DNA of 64,000 nt. It comes from Anaerocolumna aminovalerica. Its GTDB lineage: Bacteria; Bacillota; Clostridia; Lachnospirales; Lachnospiraceae. The translations under genes were made by a program, and so were the position numbers. The stretch is from positions 54,100-118,099 of the forward strand of contig NZ_FOWD01000011.1 in assembly GCF_900115365.1 (NCBI RefSeq), written 5' to 3'. Below, piece after piece: positions 9,251-19,800 of the stretch. The notes under the pieces are model-generated. The model did no database searches and was not told the DNA's origin. It saw only the letters and a program-made list of their open reading frames with translations. Numbering within the stretch: position 1 is the stretch's first letter; every line of letters starts with the position of its first letter.

Positions 9251-9381
9251 AATTATATTCCTCCTAAATATATATTTATAATAAACTGCCTAATTGCTTC
9301 AAGAATAAGTACTTATGCCCAAATATAGATATGAAACAAGACAGTTATTAATCTTTGATAAATTTTTCTCAAACCTCTTAT

Positions 9382-9410
9382 ATTTTACCTTTTTTAAGTG
9401 TAAAATTCAA
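9382..9410 (-). promoter_or_regulatory. Sigma-A-type promoter of gap
   Basis: On the minus strand TTGAAT (9410-9405) and TAAAAT (9387-9382) are separated by exactly 17 bases. The predicted start near 9375 gives a leader of about 125 bases before gap. The rest of the 360-base gap upstream of gap is AT-rich, apart from the hairpin at 9563-9593. Confidence 0.5.
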
Positions 9411-9562
9411 GCGGAAAATAGGATTTGCTTTAATATTAATATTAATCACATATTTTTCAGGTTATTATTAAAATATTTGTGCAAAAACACTGTAAAAAAA
9501 ATCCAATTACGTACAATCCTATACTATGTAATATTATCACCAATTAATAATATGGTTATCCC

Positions 9563-9593
9563 CACCCTTACTAAAAGATGTTTAGTAAGGGTG
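9563..9593 (-). terminator. Perfect 13-bp hairpin after the coat-like gene
   Basis: CACCCTTACTAAA (9563-9575) pairs perfectly with TTTAGTAAGGGTG (9581-9593) around a five-base loop. It lies 19 bases beyond the stop of the gene at 9612. No T-run follows on either strand, so it may protect a 3' end rather than terminate by itself. Confidence 0.5.
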
Positions 9594-9611
9594 TGATACC
9601 ATATTCTAGAA

Positions 9612-9869
9612 TTACTGAGAAACTATACTATTTATAGTATTTTTAACATCTGCTATTTCCTGCTGGCTAACTTGTTTGGCCGGCTGATAATAATTTTTGC
9701 TTTTTGCAATTGTGTATAATTCATATTGGCATGTTTCTGACTGATTTCTCATTTGTTGTAATGTCTGACGTAATTCCTGGTTATCTGTTTGTGTGATCAT
9801 GTCACTTAAAGATTTAATTCCATTATTAATTGAATTTAAAGCATCTGTTACCATTGCTTGCTCTTGCAT
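9612..9869 (-). CDS. Small CotF-like spore coat protein
   Basis: The 85-residue protein MQEQAMVTDALNSINNGIKS... is helical and rich in Gln and Asn. The pattern of an early MVTDALNSINNGIKSLSDMITQ helix, then LRQTLQQMRNQSETCQYELYTIAKSKNYYQPA, resembles the Coat F family found in clostridial spores; the YYQPA end of the second helix is typical. ATG follows GGAGG with eight bases spacing. It lies 12 bases after the similar small gene at 9882, suggesting a two-gene unit expressed late in sporulation. Family assignment is from recall; function in the coat is inferred. Confidence 0.75.
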   Translation of the reverse strand: MQEQAMVTDALNSINNGIKSLSDMITQTDNQELRQTLQQMRNQSETCQYELYTIAKSKNYYQPAKQVSQQEIADVKNTINSIVSQ

Positions 9870-9881
9870 AGTAAAATCCTC

Positions 9882-10067
9882 CTATCTTAAAAATTGTAAT
9901 AAAGTCTGTTTTTTCTGTGCAGCGGATTGACATTCTTTTTGGAAAAATTGTTTTACGCTTGGATCTTGTGCACTATCTGCATAAGCTTTATATTTTTCCA
10001 TATCTGTCTCACTGAATAGTAAAAGATGTCTTAAATTCTGTAATTCCATTTCTGTTAGGTTACCCAT
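9882..10067 (-). CDS. Small coat-associated protein, CotF partner
   Basis: The 61-residue product MGNLTEMELQNLRHLLLFSE... is predicted to form two helices with QDPSVKQFFQKECQSAAQKKQTLLQFL in the second, like the short partner that precedes CotF-like genes in many Clostridia. The ATG at 10067 is preferred because AAAGGAGG lies nine bases upstream; an ATG eight codons earlier (10091) lacks a ribosome site. It is followed after 12 bases by the CotF-like gene. No membrane segment or signal peptide is visible. Confidence 0.7.
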   Translation of the reverse strand: MGNLTEMELQNLRHLLLFSETDMEKYKAYADSAQDPSVKQFFQKECQSAAQKKQTLLQFLR

Positions 10068-10271
10068 ATTTTTTGTCCTCCTTTTGCTCATTAAAATACA
10101 GATAATTGCAGATGATTTTATACATTCAACAGTTATCTAAGAGTATTATTTCAAAGGAGGTATATTATTATTCTTATTTTACTTTTTTATTTGCAGAATG
10201 AACTGTTAAATTCATCAGCTTGTTTTATGTTCATAAAATAGCGAATATTTTCTTTTTACTTTGTGATTTAT

Positions 10272-11708
10272 TTACAAATTTTTATATAACTCTTCATATT
10301 TCTTAGCCGAATTATTCCATGAAAAATCTTTTGCCATGCCTCTGTCAATTATTTTATTCCATTCACGTTTTTTTGAAAAAAATACTTTTTTTGCATAATT
10401 AATAGTGGATAACATTTCATGGGCATTATAATTTTGAAAACTGAAACCCGTTCCTGTCCCTTCAAATTCGTTATAGGGCTGGACAGTATCCTTTAACCCT
10501 CCTGTTTCCCTGACGATTGGTACGGTTCCATATCTTAAACTGATTAGCTGACTAAGTCCACATGGCTCAAATAAAGAAGGCATTAAAAATGCATCACAGG
10601 CAGCATATATTTTATGGGCTCTTTCATTGGAATAAAAGATATTTGCAGATACTCTTTCCGGGTATTTCCACTGATAATGCCGGAACAAGTTCTCATACTT
10701 TTCTTCTCCTGTTCCAAGTATTACAAGCTGTACATCTTTGGCACATATTTCTTCTATACAATAATCTATCAGATCAAAACCCTTTTGGTCTGTCAACCTG
10801 GATACAATACCAATCATAAAGACTTTATCATTGATTTCCAGTCCCAATTCCTGCTGCAGCATCCTTTTATTCTTTATCTTTTCTTTTCTAAAATTATTCA
10901 AATTATAATTTTTACTAATCATTTCATCGGTTTCCGGATTATATTCTTCATAATCAATACCATTCACAATTCCTTCCAGGGCATTGGATCTTGCATTTAT
11001 TAACCCATCTAAGCCTTCTCCATAGAAAGGCATTTTAATTTCATCCGAATAAGAATTACTGACGGTGGTAATAAAGTCACTATACACAATACCACCTTTT
11101 AAATAATTGGCATCTCCATAAGCCTCCAGTTTATCCGGAGTAAAGTAGTATTCAGAAAGGCCGGTGATATCTTTCACTGTTTTTACATCCCATACCCCCT
11201 GAAACTTTAAATTATGTATTGTAAATACTGTTTTGATTTCTTTATAAAAATCTCCCTCTATAAACCTGTCCTTTAAATAAACCGGAAGAAGACCGGTCTG
11301 CCAATCATGACAATGTATAATATCCGGCTTAAATCCCACTAACCCAAGAACGGATAAAGAAGCTTTACTAAAGAAAGCAAATTTCTCAACATCCTCATAT
11401 ATATTTCCATAAGGAGTTGGCCCTGCAAAATAATACTCATTGTCAATAAAATAAAAGGTTATTCCATCATAATCCAGTTGGAAAACTCCTACATATTGAT
11501 TTCTCCAAGCTAAATCCATATAAAAGTGAGTTAGGTACTTCATCTGTGCTTTATGTGATTCCGATAAGGCCATATATTTGGGAAGCATAACACGAACATC
11601 AAATTCCTCTTTATTTATGTATTTTGGTAATGAACCAACTACATCAGCCAATCCCCCGGTTTTTATAAATGGAACACATTCTGATGCAACAAAAAGAATA
11701 TTTTTCAT
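10272..11708 (-). CDS. glgA: Glycogen synthase (ADP-glucose, GT5)
   Basis: GlgA extends alpha-1,4-glucan from ADP-glucose. The 478 residues match family length. The N-terminal GT5 domain has FIKTGGLADVVGSLPKY with the ADP-glucose-binding Lys, DIIHCHDWQTGL, and the C-terminal GT-B domain has IGIVSRLTDQKGFDLI, and MPSLFEPCGLSQLISLRYG with the catalytic Glu, then RETGGLKDTV. No other glg gene is adjacent; it lies alone between the coat genes and spo0A. The ribosome site is weak (GAGAGGATGG about eight bases upstream). Confidence 0.95.
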   Translation of the reverse strand: MKNILFVASECVPFIKTGGLADVVGSLPKYINKEEFDVRVMLPKYMALSESHKAQMKYLTHFYMDLAWRNQYVGVFQLDYDGITFYFIDNEYYFAGPTPYGNIYEDVEKFAFFSKASLSVLGLVGFKPDIIHCHDWQTGLLPVYLKDRFIEGDFYKEIKTVFTIHNLKFQGVWDVKTVKDITGLSEYYFTPDKLEAYGDANYLKGGIVYSDFITTVSNSYSDEIKMPFYGEGLDGLINARSNALEGIVNGIDYEEYNPETDEMISKNYNLNNFRKEKIKNKRMLQQELGLEINDKVFMIGIVSRLTDQKGFDLIDYCIEEICAKDVQLVILGTGEEKYENLFRHYQWKYPERVSANIFYSNERAHKIYAACDAFLMPSLFEPCGLSQLISLRYGTVPIVRETGGLKDTVQPYNEFEGTGTGFSFQNYNAHEMLSTINYAKKVFFSKKREWNKIIDRGMAKDFSWNNSAKKYEELYKNL

Positions 11709-11900
11709 TAAATAGCCATCCTCTCTCTAAAAAAGTTCACTTGGATACCAATATTATACATTAACTTATAATAATATGATAGCAAAAATTGAAGAAAATA
11801 AAGTATAGGAAATGTTATAATTTGATTATAATGAATATTAATTAAAATGCCATAATATGATTATAAATGAGTGTAAACTAAATCTTATTCAGTATATTGC

Positions 11901-11962
11901 CAAATAAAAAGTCATTCTGAAAAGCAGAGGATTTCTAATAATCCTTTCTTACTCAGAATGAC
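11901..11962 (-). terminator. Rho-independent terminator of spo0A
   Basis: GTCATTCTGA (11911-11920) pairs with TCAGAATGAC (11953-11962). On the minus strand the stem is followed by TTTTTATTTGG. It sits 26 bases beyond the spo0A stop. Confidence 0.8.
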
Positions 11963-11987
11963 ATAATTATATTTTTTATATTTGTAT

Positions 11988-12791
11988 TTATGCTCGTAAT
12001 TTATACTCTAAGCGAATTTTATCTGCAATTAATGCAACAAATTCAGAATTGGTAGGTTTCCCCTTCCCATTACTTACAGTATACCCGAACAATTCATCTA
12101 TAGTATCCATTTTACCCCTGCTCCAAGCTACTTCGATGGCATGTCTGATTGCTCTTTCAACCCTGCTTGGAGTTGTTTTATGCCGTTTCGCTATGGATGG
12201 ATATAATAGTTTTGTTATCGAATTCAACATTTCGTTATCATTCACTGACATCATTATGGCATCTCTAAGATACTGATAACCTTTAATATGGGCCGGAACG
12301 CCTATCTCATGAATAATATTTGTAACATCGGATTCAAGGTTTCTCTCTCTAAAATTATCTTTGCTTTCATATGTGCTAACTCTATGACTATCAACTAATT
12401 TACTATTATGTAAGTCACCTCTGACTTGCTTAATTCTCGAAAGCACCATATTATTATCGAATGGTTTCATAATATAATAGCTGGCACCAAGTTCAAATGC
12501 ATTCTCAGTAACACCTTCCTGGCCTATTGCTGTAATTACGATAAAAGCTGGAGTTTTCTTAAAAGACTCATCCATTCTTACTTTTTCCATAACTCCCAGC
12601 CCATCTAACTTTGGCATAATTAGATCTAAAAGAACAACATCTGGTTTTTTCTCTTTGATTAATTCGAGCGCTTCCATACCATTGGAAGATGTTCCGATCA
12701 CTTCTATATCAGAGTCACCTTTTAGAATATCTACCAAAAGATTTACGATACGCTCGTTGTCATCTACAATTGCTACGTTAATTTTACCCAC
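11988..12791 (-). CDS. spo0A: Sporulation master regulator Spo0A
   Basis: Spo0A is the phosphorelay response regulator that starts sporulation. From the GTG at 12791 the product is 267 residues: receiver domain (1-125) with D10/D11, phospho-acceptor D56 in [10 protein letters not shown] and the Lys in YYIMKPF, then the DNA-binding domain (about 145-265) with the recognition stretch [18 protein letters not shown] and [14 protein letters not shown]. The GTG follows GGGAGG by seven bases; the longer frame's TTG lies inside that site. It is the last gene of recN-spoIVB-spo0A and has its own terminator. Confidence 0.98.
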   Translation of the reverse strand: MGKINVAIVDDNERIVNLLVDILKGDSDIEVIGTSSNGMEALELIKEKKPDVVLLDLIMPKLDGLGVMEKVRMDESFKKTPAFIVITAIGQEGVTENAFELGASYYIMKPFDNNMVLSRIKQVRGDLHNSKLVDSHRVSTYESKDNFRERNLESDVTNIIHEIGVPAHIKGYQYLRDAIMMSVNDNEMLNSITKLLYPSIAKRHKTTPSRVERAIRHAIEVAWSRGKMDTIDELFGYTVSNGKGKPTNSEFVALIADKIRLEYKLRA

Positions 12792-13394
12792 TTTAATACC
12801 TCCCAATGTTTAAACCTTATTATAACTTATAGAGTGCAAACTTTCTTGCAAAATTCTATTTTTATCTCTAACCTTTACCTTAAAATGGCATTGCATAATT
12901 TAGAACTCCCTCAACCTTTAAACTAATGCACCTACAATTTTAAAGTCTTTTGCAAATATGGTAATAATATCTTAACTATCCTCCTTCCATAACATTATTT
13001 TCTATTATTTACCACTGCACGTATCATATATTATACCGTAAAAAAGATATTTAGTCAATAATTCCTAAAAAAACTTCCAAAAAATTGAATCATCGACAAC
13101 ATGACTATATATATTTGCAAAATATAGTTAGCTTTACATATTTAGTTTTTATTTCCCACAAATAAAAAACCAAATACAAATTGCAAGTTAAAGCTTACCA
13201 TATTTGCATTATATACAGTAAATAACATATTATCAAATGTTTCTTATCGCATAATACGACAAGATTATCTGAATTTAAGATTTTTTTCATCTTATTAATG
13301 CTATTTGTAAAATATAATTAAAAAAATAGTAAAGATTAATTGATTATTATCAACATTTATATGAAAATTTTCACAAATTCCGTCGATAATTTTT
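12792..13394 (-). promoter_or_regulatory. 600-base AT-rich spo0A upstream region
   Basis: No gene is visible between spoIVB and spo0A. A TATAAT box lies at 12819-12824 (minus strand), though its -35 is poor. Two near matches to the 0A box TGTCGAA occur on the minus strand: TGTCGAT (13098-13092) and TGTCGTA (13261-13255). spo0A is autoregulated in Bacillus, so these are plausible but unproven operators. Confidence 0.3.
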
Positions 13395-14687
13395 TCATTC
13401 CATACCATCTAAGTTATATATCATATTTTCAATAAATGTACCGTAACCTTTGGTAGAATCTTGTATAAATACATGGGTTACAGCACCTATAATTTTACCA
13501 TTTTGTATAATTGGGCTTCCGCTCATACCTTGCACAATTCCTCCTGTTAAGCTTAAAAGTTCCTCATCCACAATATTAATAACCATTCCTTTGTTAGAAT
13601 TTGTGTTATTTAGGTCAATTTTCTTAATCTCTATATCATACTCTTTAACTTCATCTTCGACACAGCTTAGAATGGTGGCTGGTCCTAATGTAACTTCCTG
13701 TTTTAGCCCAATAGGAATAAAATCATGTTGAGCGGCATTCACATAGTTCTCTGTAATGGAACCAAAAATTCCTTGGTTGGTATTCTTTTTTATTTTACCT
13801 ATTTTATTAAATTCATTTTGATTGATAACACCTATTAATTCTCCGGGAGCCCCTTGCCTTCCTTTAATAATCGTCATGATTTCTGCATTATATAAATAGC
13901 CCTGTTGAATTTCCATGATTAAGCTTGTATCAACATCTGTAATACCATGACCTAATGCACCAAACTTACCTTCTTTTGTAGTAAAGGTCATGGTTCCTAT
14001 TCCTTGTGTATTATCTCTAATCCAAGTACCAATCTTATATTCTCCATCAGCAGTTTTTACCGGAGTGATCTTGTATTGAATGATTTCTTCGTTCCTTCTT
14101 ACATCCACCAGCAAATCCCGTCCATCACATTTTTGGATCAATTCTATTAATTCTTCTTTACTATTAATAGGTACATGATTAATAGCTGTAATATAGTCTC
14201 CTGATTTTAATTTATTTAAGGAGGGCTCATAATTTAATCCATCTGATGCATTAATTGCTCCGGTTCCAAGTACCATCACCCCATCTGTTTCAACATAGAT
14301 TCCAATAGGAGCTCCGCTTGGTCTTAATTCCTTATCTTCAACTACACCAATTTCAATTTTTTTAAATTCCAGAAATCCAAAAAGTTTTAAACTGATTTTG
14401 TATTGCCCTAATTCCGTTGATTTAATTGTAAAAGGTTTATTTAAGTCTATTTTTATTTGATTGGCAGGAACTTTCTTATTGTTTACGCTAATAACTCCAA
14501 TATTTTCATTTGTAAAATCAGCTTGGAATGGTAAATTAAAATTAAATTGTTCATCTTCTCCTACTTTTATCCTTATCTTATCAGGTATACTTCTATATAA
14601 CCTTTTATATGCAAAGATAAGAATTACAAAGACATTAATAACAAATAGGAGAAGAAGTATTTTTCTATAAATTGATTTTTTCTTCAT
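13395..14687 (-). CDS. spoIVB: SpoIVB serine peptidase (S55)
   Basis: SpoIVB is secreted by the forespore into the intermembrane space and triggers pro-sigma-K processing by cleaving SpoIVFA. The 430 residues have an N-terminal membrane anchor (about 9-27), a PDZ domain (about 125-215, LKSGDYITAINHVPINSKEE) and the S55 peptidase domain with GALGHGITDVDT (catalytic His) and GGIVQGMSGSPII (catalytic Ser at about 389). Length is normal. The ribosome site is modest (AAAGGG). It lies between recN and spo0A, the standard order. Confidence 0.97.
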   Translation of the reverse strand: MKKKSIYRKILLLLFVINVFVILIFAYKRLYRSIPDKIRIKVGEDEQFNFNLPFQADFTNENIGVISVNNKKVPANQIKIDLNKPFTIKSTELGQYKISLKLFGFLEFKKIEIGVVEDKELRPSGAPIGIYVETDGVMVLGTGAINASDGLNYEPSLNKLKSGDYITAINHVPINSKEELIELIQKCDGRDLLVDVRRNEEIIQYKITPVKTADGEYKIGTWIRDNTQGIGTMTFTTKEGKFGALGHGITDVDTSLIMEIQQGYLYNAEIMTIIKGRQGAPGELIGVINQNEFNKIGKIKKNTNQGIFGSITENYVNAAQHDFIPIGLKQEVTLGPATILSCVEDEVKEYDIEIKKIDLNNTNSNKGMVINIVDEELLSLTGGIVQGMSGSPIIQNGKIIGAVTHVFIQDSTKGYGTFIENMIYNLDGME

Positions 14688-14820
14688 GTTTCAACAAGCC
14701 CTTTCACGAGGAAGTAATTTATTTGTCATAAGACAAAATGACAGCTGTCTTCAGGATAAGTAAGCTTTGAGTGCACAGCCTAAGCGAAGAGTTTTGCTAG
14801 AATACAATATCTTTAACATA

Positions 14821-14850
14821 AAAAAGGATATACATTTAGAATGTATATCC
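14821..14850 (-). terminator. Rho-independent terminator of recN
   Basis: GGATATACATT (14826-14836) pairs perfectly with AATGTATATCC (14840-14850) around a three-base loop. On the minus strand TTTTTTATG follows. It lies 46 bases past the recN stop and separates recN from spoIVB. Confidence 0.85.
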
Positions 14851-14896
14851 CAGAATTACTATTTTTGTTAGTATGCCTATTTTATTTTTTTTCAAA

Positions 14897-16579
14897 CTAG
14901 AATTTTTTAGTTCCTTTTGCTAATTCTTTCATTTCCCTTGCATTATCTATAACCGTATCTGTAATTACTGCGCCGCCTAATATTCTTGCTAATTCTTCAA
15001 TAGATTCTGTCTCATTTAAGTTTCGGATGGAGGTTTTTGTAGTAATTCCATCTGTTGTTTTTTCGATAATAAAGTGAGCATCTGCCATTGCTGCAATTTG
15101 TGCCAGATGTGTAATGCATATAACCTGATGATTTTTGGATATCATAGACAATTTTTCTGAAACTTTCTGTGCTGTTCTACCGCTGATACCTACATCAATT
15201 TCATCAAAAATTAAGGTATCAATTTCATCTTTATCTGCAAGTACAGATTTAATTGCCAGCATAATTCTAGACAATTCACCACCGGAGGCAATTTTGGCTA
15301 AAGGTTTTAATTCTTCTCCCGGATTCGTAGAGATTTCAAACTCACTTTCATCAAAGCCGTTATCGGTATAATAATCCAATCTTCGAAATACCAGTTCAAA
15401 TTTAACATCCAAAAAATTCAAATCCACAAGTGCTTCCTTCATTTTATGAGTCAATTCTTTTGCTTTCTCTTGCCTGATAACAGATAATTCCTCACAAAGC
15501 TGATTCAATTGTTCTTCTGATTTTTTCTGTTGTTGTGTTAATAATAATATGGTATCTTCATAATTATTATATTCTTCTAATTTTTTCTCACTTTCTTCAC
15601 AATATTTTAAAATTTCAGCAATACTATTTCCGTATTTCGATTTTAAATGATTGATTAAGTCAAGCCGCTGTTCGATACTATTAAAATCTTCTTCACTGTT
15701 ATTTAAATCCGATAAATATTCGGATAATTCCCGATTAAAATCATTCACTAAAGACTCAATATCTACAATTTGATTTAAGAAATTAGTAATGGAAGAATCA
15801 TAGTCTACCAGCTTGGTCAAAGATTTTACAGAACGGCCAATTTGATCTCCTGCCGAGCCGGATTCCTGATTACTCATTAATCCATGAATATTTCCCAAAC
15901 CTTCCGATATTGCTTTAGCATTGGATAAACGCCTGTATTCTGCTCCAAGTACCTCATCTTCGCCGGACTTTAAAGCTGCATTTCTGATTTCATTGATTTC
16001 ATATTCTAAAAAAGATATCTCCCGGAGTCGTTTATCATCATCTATTTTTAATTCGTTTAATTTATTCTTTACTTCTATGTAATCTTTATAGACAGCTTCC
16101 AGCTTTTGCTTGGTATCACTAATGTAATCTTTTGCATACCGGTCCACAATTTCTAAATGTTTCTCTTTGTATAATAAGGACTGGTGCTCATGCTGTCCAT
16201 GTATATCGATCAATAAACTAGCAATACTTTTTAATACATTGGTAGTAACGGTTTCACCATTTACTTTACATATGCTTTTTCCATTCATTATTTTTCTGCT
16301 GATAATAATCTGGTCATCTTCTAAGGGTACATCCAATTCACCAATGGCTGTTAGTACATCCTTATCTTCTACTTGAAAAAGCAGCTCTACCAAAGCATAA
16401 TCTGCACCTTTTCGGATAATGTCTTTTGTAACCTTTCCACCTAATGCAACATTAATGGAACCTATAATAATGGATTTACCGGCACCTGTTTCGCCTGTCA
16501 GTATATTTAAATTATCTTTAAAATATACTTCTACTTCATCAATAATTGCAAAATTCTTTACATGTAAATTCAGTAACAA
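14897..16579 (-). CDS. recN: DNA repair protein RecN
   Basis: RecN is an SMC-like ATPase that acts at double-strand breaks. The 560 residues have Walker A GETGAGKS (29-36), a long coiled-coil middle (about 155-370), the ABC signature ASGGELSRIMLAIK and Walker B TLIFDEIDVGISG, and H-loop CITHLAQIAA. Translation appears to begin at TTG (16579), eight bases after GGGAGG, giving MLLNLHVKNFAI as in homologues; no ATG fits. It has its own terminator on the spoIVB side. Its usual upstream neighbour argR is displaced by about 5 kb here. Confidence 0.97.
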   Translation of the reverse strand: MLLNLHVKNFAIIDEVEVYFKDNLNILTGETGAGKSIIIGSINVALGGKVTKDIIRKGADYALVELLFQVEDKDVLTAIGELDVPLEDDQIIISRKIMNGKSICKVNGETVTTNVLKSIASLLIDIHGQHEHQSLLYKEKHLEIVDRYAKDYISDTKQKLEAVYKDYIEVKNKLNELKIDDDKRLREISFLEYEINEIRNAALKSGEDEVLGAEYRRLSNAKAISEGLGNIHGLMSNQESGSAGDQIGRSVKSLTKLVDYDSSITNFLNQIVDIESLVNDFNRELSEYLSDLNNSEEDFNSIEQRLDLINHLKSKYGNSIAEILKYCEESEKKLEEYNNYEDTILLLTQQQKKSEEQLNQLCEELSVIRQEKAKELTHKMKEALVDLNFLDVKFELVFRRLDYYTDNGFDESEFEISTNPGEELKPLAKIASGGELSRIMLAIKSVLADKDEIDTLIFDEIDVGISGRTAQKVSEKLSMISKNHQVICITHLAQIAAMADAHFIIEKTTDGITTKTSIRNLNETESIEELARILGGAVITDTVIDNAREMKELAKGTKKF

Positions 16580-16750
16580 AATCTGTTCCTCCCATCGTTT
16601 GTTTTATGTAATGTAACAAACAATCTCTAAGTACTCTCCAATTTAAAAACATATGTTCTAAGGCAATTGTAACATAGTCCCATTCAGGTTGCAAATATTT
16701 TTTTATAATAGTATATAGCTTAGGATTCCATGTCTTATATAGCATAAAAA

Positions 16751-16792
16751 ATACCTGATAATTTCATTTCTTTAATGATAATTATCAGGTAT
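16751..16792 (-). terminator. Rho-independent terminator of the Ig-repeat gene
   Basis: ATACCTGATAATT (16751-16763) pairs with AATTATCAGGTAT (16780-16792). On the minus strand TTTTTT follows. It separates the large Ig-repeat gene from recN. Confidence 0.85.
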
Positions 16793-16810
16793 ATTTTTAT
16801 TTGCTAAATA

Positions 16811-16866
16811 GATTATCCGGTAGGTGTAACTTACTTGCTGTTAGGATTATCCAATAGGTGTAACCT
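16811..16866. repeat. Direct duplication of the Ig-repeat gene's last codons
   Basis: GATTATCC.GTAGGTGTAAC (16811-16830) recurs as GATTATCCAATAGGTGTAAC (16845-16864), a period of 34 bases. The copy at 16845 holds the real end of the gene (VTPIG stop); the copy beyond the stop still reads VTPTG stop in another position. This looks like a recent small tandem duplication. Confidence 0.65.
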
Positions 16867-19800
16867 TTATTCTGCATCTTAATATTTTACCGTTAATATT
16901 GGCAGTTATAGTTGTGGTTCCTACCTTTCTGGATTCCACAACACCATTTCTTACAGTTGCAATGCCCGGATCATCTACATCCCATACAATTCCTGAATTA
17001 ACACCGATTACACTTAAAGTATATCTGGAGTATTGCTCTAATTCCAAACTGGTAGTATTTAATCCAACAACTGTTACCTCTGTTGTTGCTGTCTTACCAG
17101 ACTCCGTTATTACAATAATATTAGCAGTTCCCGGTTTATGAGCAGTTACTCTTCCGGTAGACTTATCTACGGATGCTACAGTTTTATTGTCTGTCTCCCA
17201 TGTAAATCTATCCGTACTGTTGGTTGGATTAATGACTTTTTGCAAAGTTGCTGATTCACCTGGGGTCATGATTAAGCTTTTTGTTGAAACTATTACTTTT
17301 GAGGCAGGTACCTGAGCTTTTACTTTCACTACTGCGGCAGCATATTTACCACTATTATCTGTGGCAGTAGCTTTTATCGTTACAGTACCGGCTTTTAATG
17401 CAGTAACCACGCCTTTTGAATCTACAATTGCTACAGATTCATCACTAGAGGTCCATTTTACTTTCTTAATAGTGGCATTATTAGGCCTTACAGTTGCTTT
17501 TAAAGTAAAACTTCTCCCTTCAACTGTTGTAACAGAAGAAGCATTAAGAGTAACTGAAGTAACCGGTCTTACTACTCGTATGTCACAACTTGCTTCAGCT
17601 CTTGTTCCATCTTGAGCAGTAACTGTAATTACCACTGTACCTAAGGATTTGGCTGTTACCACTCCTTTAGAGTCTACTGTAGCTACTTTTGAATTACTGG
17701 TTGTCCATTTTAATTTTGGATTGGTTGCAGTATTTGCTTCCACGGTGGCCTTTAAAGTAAATCTCTTACCAACACCCAGTACATAACTGGTTTTATTTAA
17801 TTTTATATTCGTAACAGGCTCAACAACCGTTACAATACAAAACTTTGTAATCTTTTTGTCTGCTGTTTGTACTTTGATTACCGCTGTACCGCCGGAGATT
17901 GCTTTTACCGTGCCATTATTGGACACTTTTGCAACTTTCTCATTGGAACTGGTCCAGGTCAAAGCTATTTCTTCAGATGAACTTGGCTGCATAGTAGCCT
18001 TTAATTTAAATTCCTCTCCTATAACAAGAGTTTTTTCGTCAAAGTTAAGCTGCAGGTCATTAGGCTGCTGCACTACTGTTACGTTACAATATATGGCCGC
18101 ACCATAAGCCGTCTTTACAAATATAACCGCTTTACCCGGTGCTTTTGCGGTAATCTTACCTTTTTCATCTACTGTAGCAACCTTAGAATCTGTTGTGTCC
18201 CATGTTAGGCCAAGTTCTGTACTGTTAGATGGTGTAACCGTTAACTCAATGGTGTAAGATTGACCTACATTTAATTCCAGATTGTCTACATCAAATTTTA
18301 TGCCTGTTGCTTTTTGTCTTACAGTAATGGTACAGGTACTATAGTATGCACCATCCTCAGTTTTTACCATTATAATAGCCTGTCCGGCACTTCTGGCAGT
18401 GATTAATCCTTTTGAGTCTACACTGACTACGGAAGTGTCGGTAGAGCTCCACACTACATTCTTTTTGGAGGCATCATTCGGTGTTAATAAATACCCGATT
18501 CTTACCGATTCTCCAACATACATTACTTTAGCCTTTTCGTCTAAGGTTAACGATCTTACAGGAATTTCTACTGTAATATTACAAATTGCAGTTACAGAAG
18601 GATCACTTTCTGAAAATGCGATTACAGCAGCAACACCGGATGACACTAAAGTAACCATACCTTTATCGTCTACTCTAACAACACTTTCATTGGTAGATTT
18701 CCATTTTACATTTTTATTGGTTGCATTCTCCGGTTCCACATTGGCTCTTAGTTGAAGATTCTTAGCCGTTAAAGGAAGGGTAACCGCTGTCTCAGATAAT
18801 GTAATCTTTTCTACATGCTGTCTTACTGACACATGGCAATAACCCACTACTACATTGTCCTGATTAATTGCTGATATTACGGCTGTACCGGGACGTACAC
18901 CTCTAATAGTAGCAGCTAAGTCCGTGGAATCTTTCACTTCTACAACATTAGTATCCGATGATACCCAGTGTAAAGGCCCTCTGTTAGAACCTGCTGGTTC
19001 TACTTTCGCTGACAGAGTTACAAATTCATTCACTTCCAGTGTTACATTAGCCGGACTAACGGTAACTTTTGATACAGAATCCTCAACCCGGATAATACAG
19101 GTTGCCGTTTTACGGACACCCTTAATGATTTGCGCCGCAGTTATTGTTACCGTACCTTTTTTAATACCTGTTACCAAACCATCATTAACAGTAGCAACTG
19201 TAGGATCGCTGGTGGTCCAAATAGTTGTATTAGTATTCTCTGTTGAAGTTGCAATTAATTGTATAGAACCTGATTTATATATAGTTGCATTGGTATGATT
19301 TAGTGATATACCATCAATTACAGTTATGCTTATTGTTTTAGTACTCGGGGTATAAGCAGGATCAAATAATCCTGATGATGTCTGATAGGTTAACATTACT
19401 TTTACAGAACCTTCATGTACTGCTTTTATAATTCCTGTTGAAGGAGCTACATTGACAGTAGTACTATCGCCGCTTGGATAGGTATATGTAAATATTCCTG
19501 GATTATAGATATTGGAATTATCTGTTAATCTAAAATCATCTCCCACATTCATAATTATATAATCTTTCTCTATATGAATTGGTACAATTAGTGTTACCTC
19601 TAAGGGAGTAATTTTGCTGTCACCTTTATATTTAATATCAGTATAACCTTTAATTTTATAAGTACCTGCTTTTAAATTATAGAAACCTATTTTACTGTCG
19701 TAAGAATGAATATCCCGTATTATCCTTCCTGTTTCGCTGGCTGGAATAATTGTCCCTTTGTTATCATATATTTCCCATGCTAAATTGGTGGCATAACCGG

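Noticed and set aside
9251..9611. Small gene or riboswitch in the leader of gap
   Set aside because: Apart from the promoter and the hairpin at 9563-9593 the stretch is AT-rich without a supported frame or known riboswitch motif.
10150..10165. AAAGGAGGTATATT on the plus strand as a gene start
   Set aside because: No open frame of useful length follows it on the plus strand.
16539..16745. 68-codon minus-strand frame overlapping the recN start
   Set aside because: It overlaps recN out of frame and has no ribosome site; recN begins at TTG 16579 after GGGAGG.
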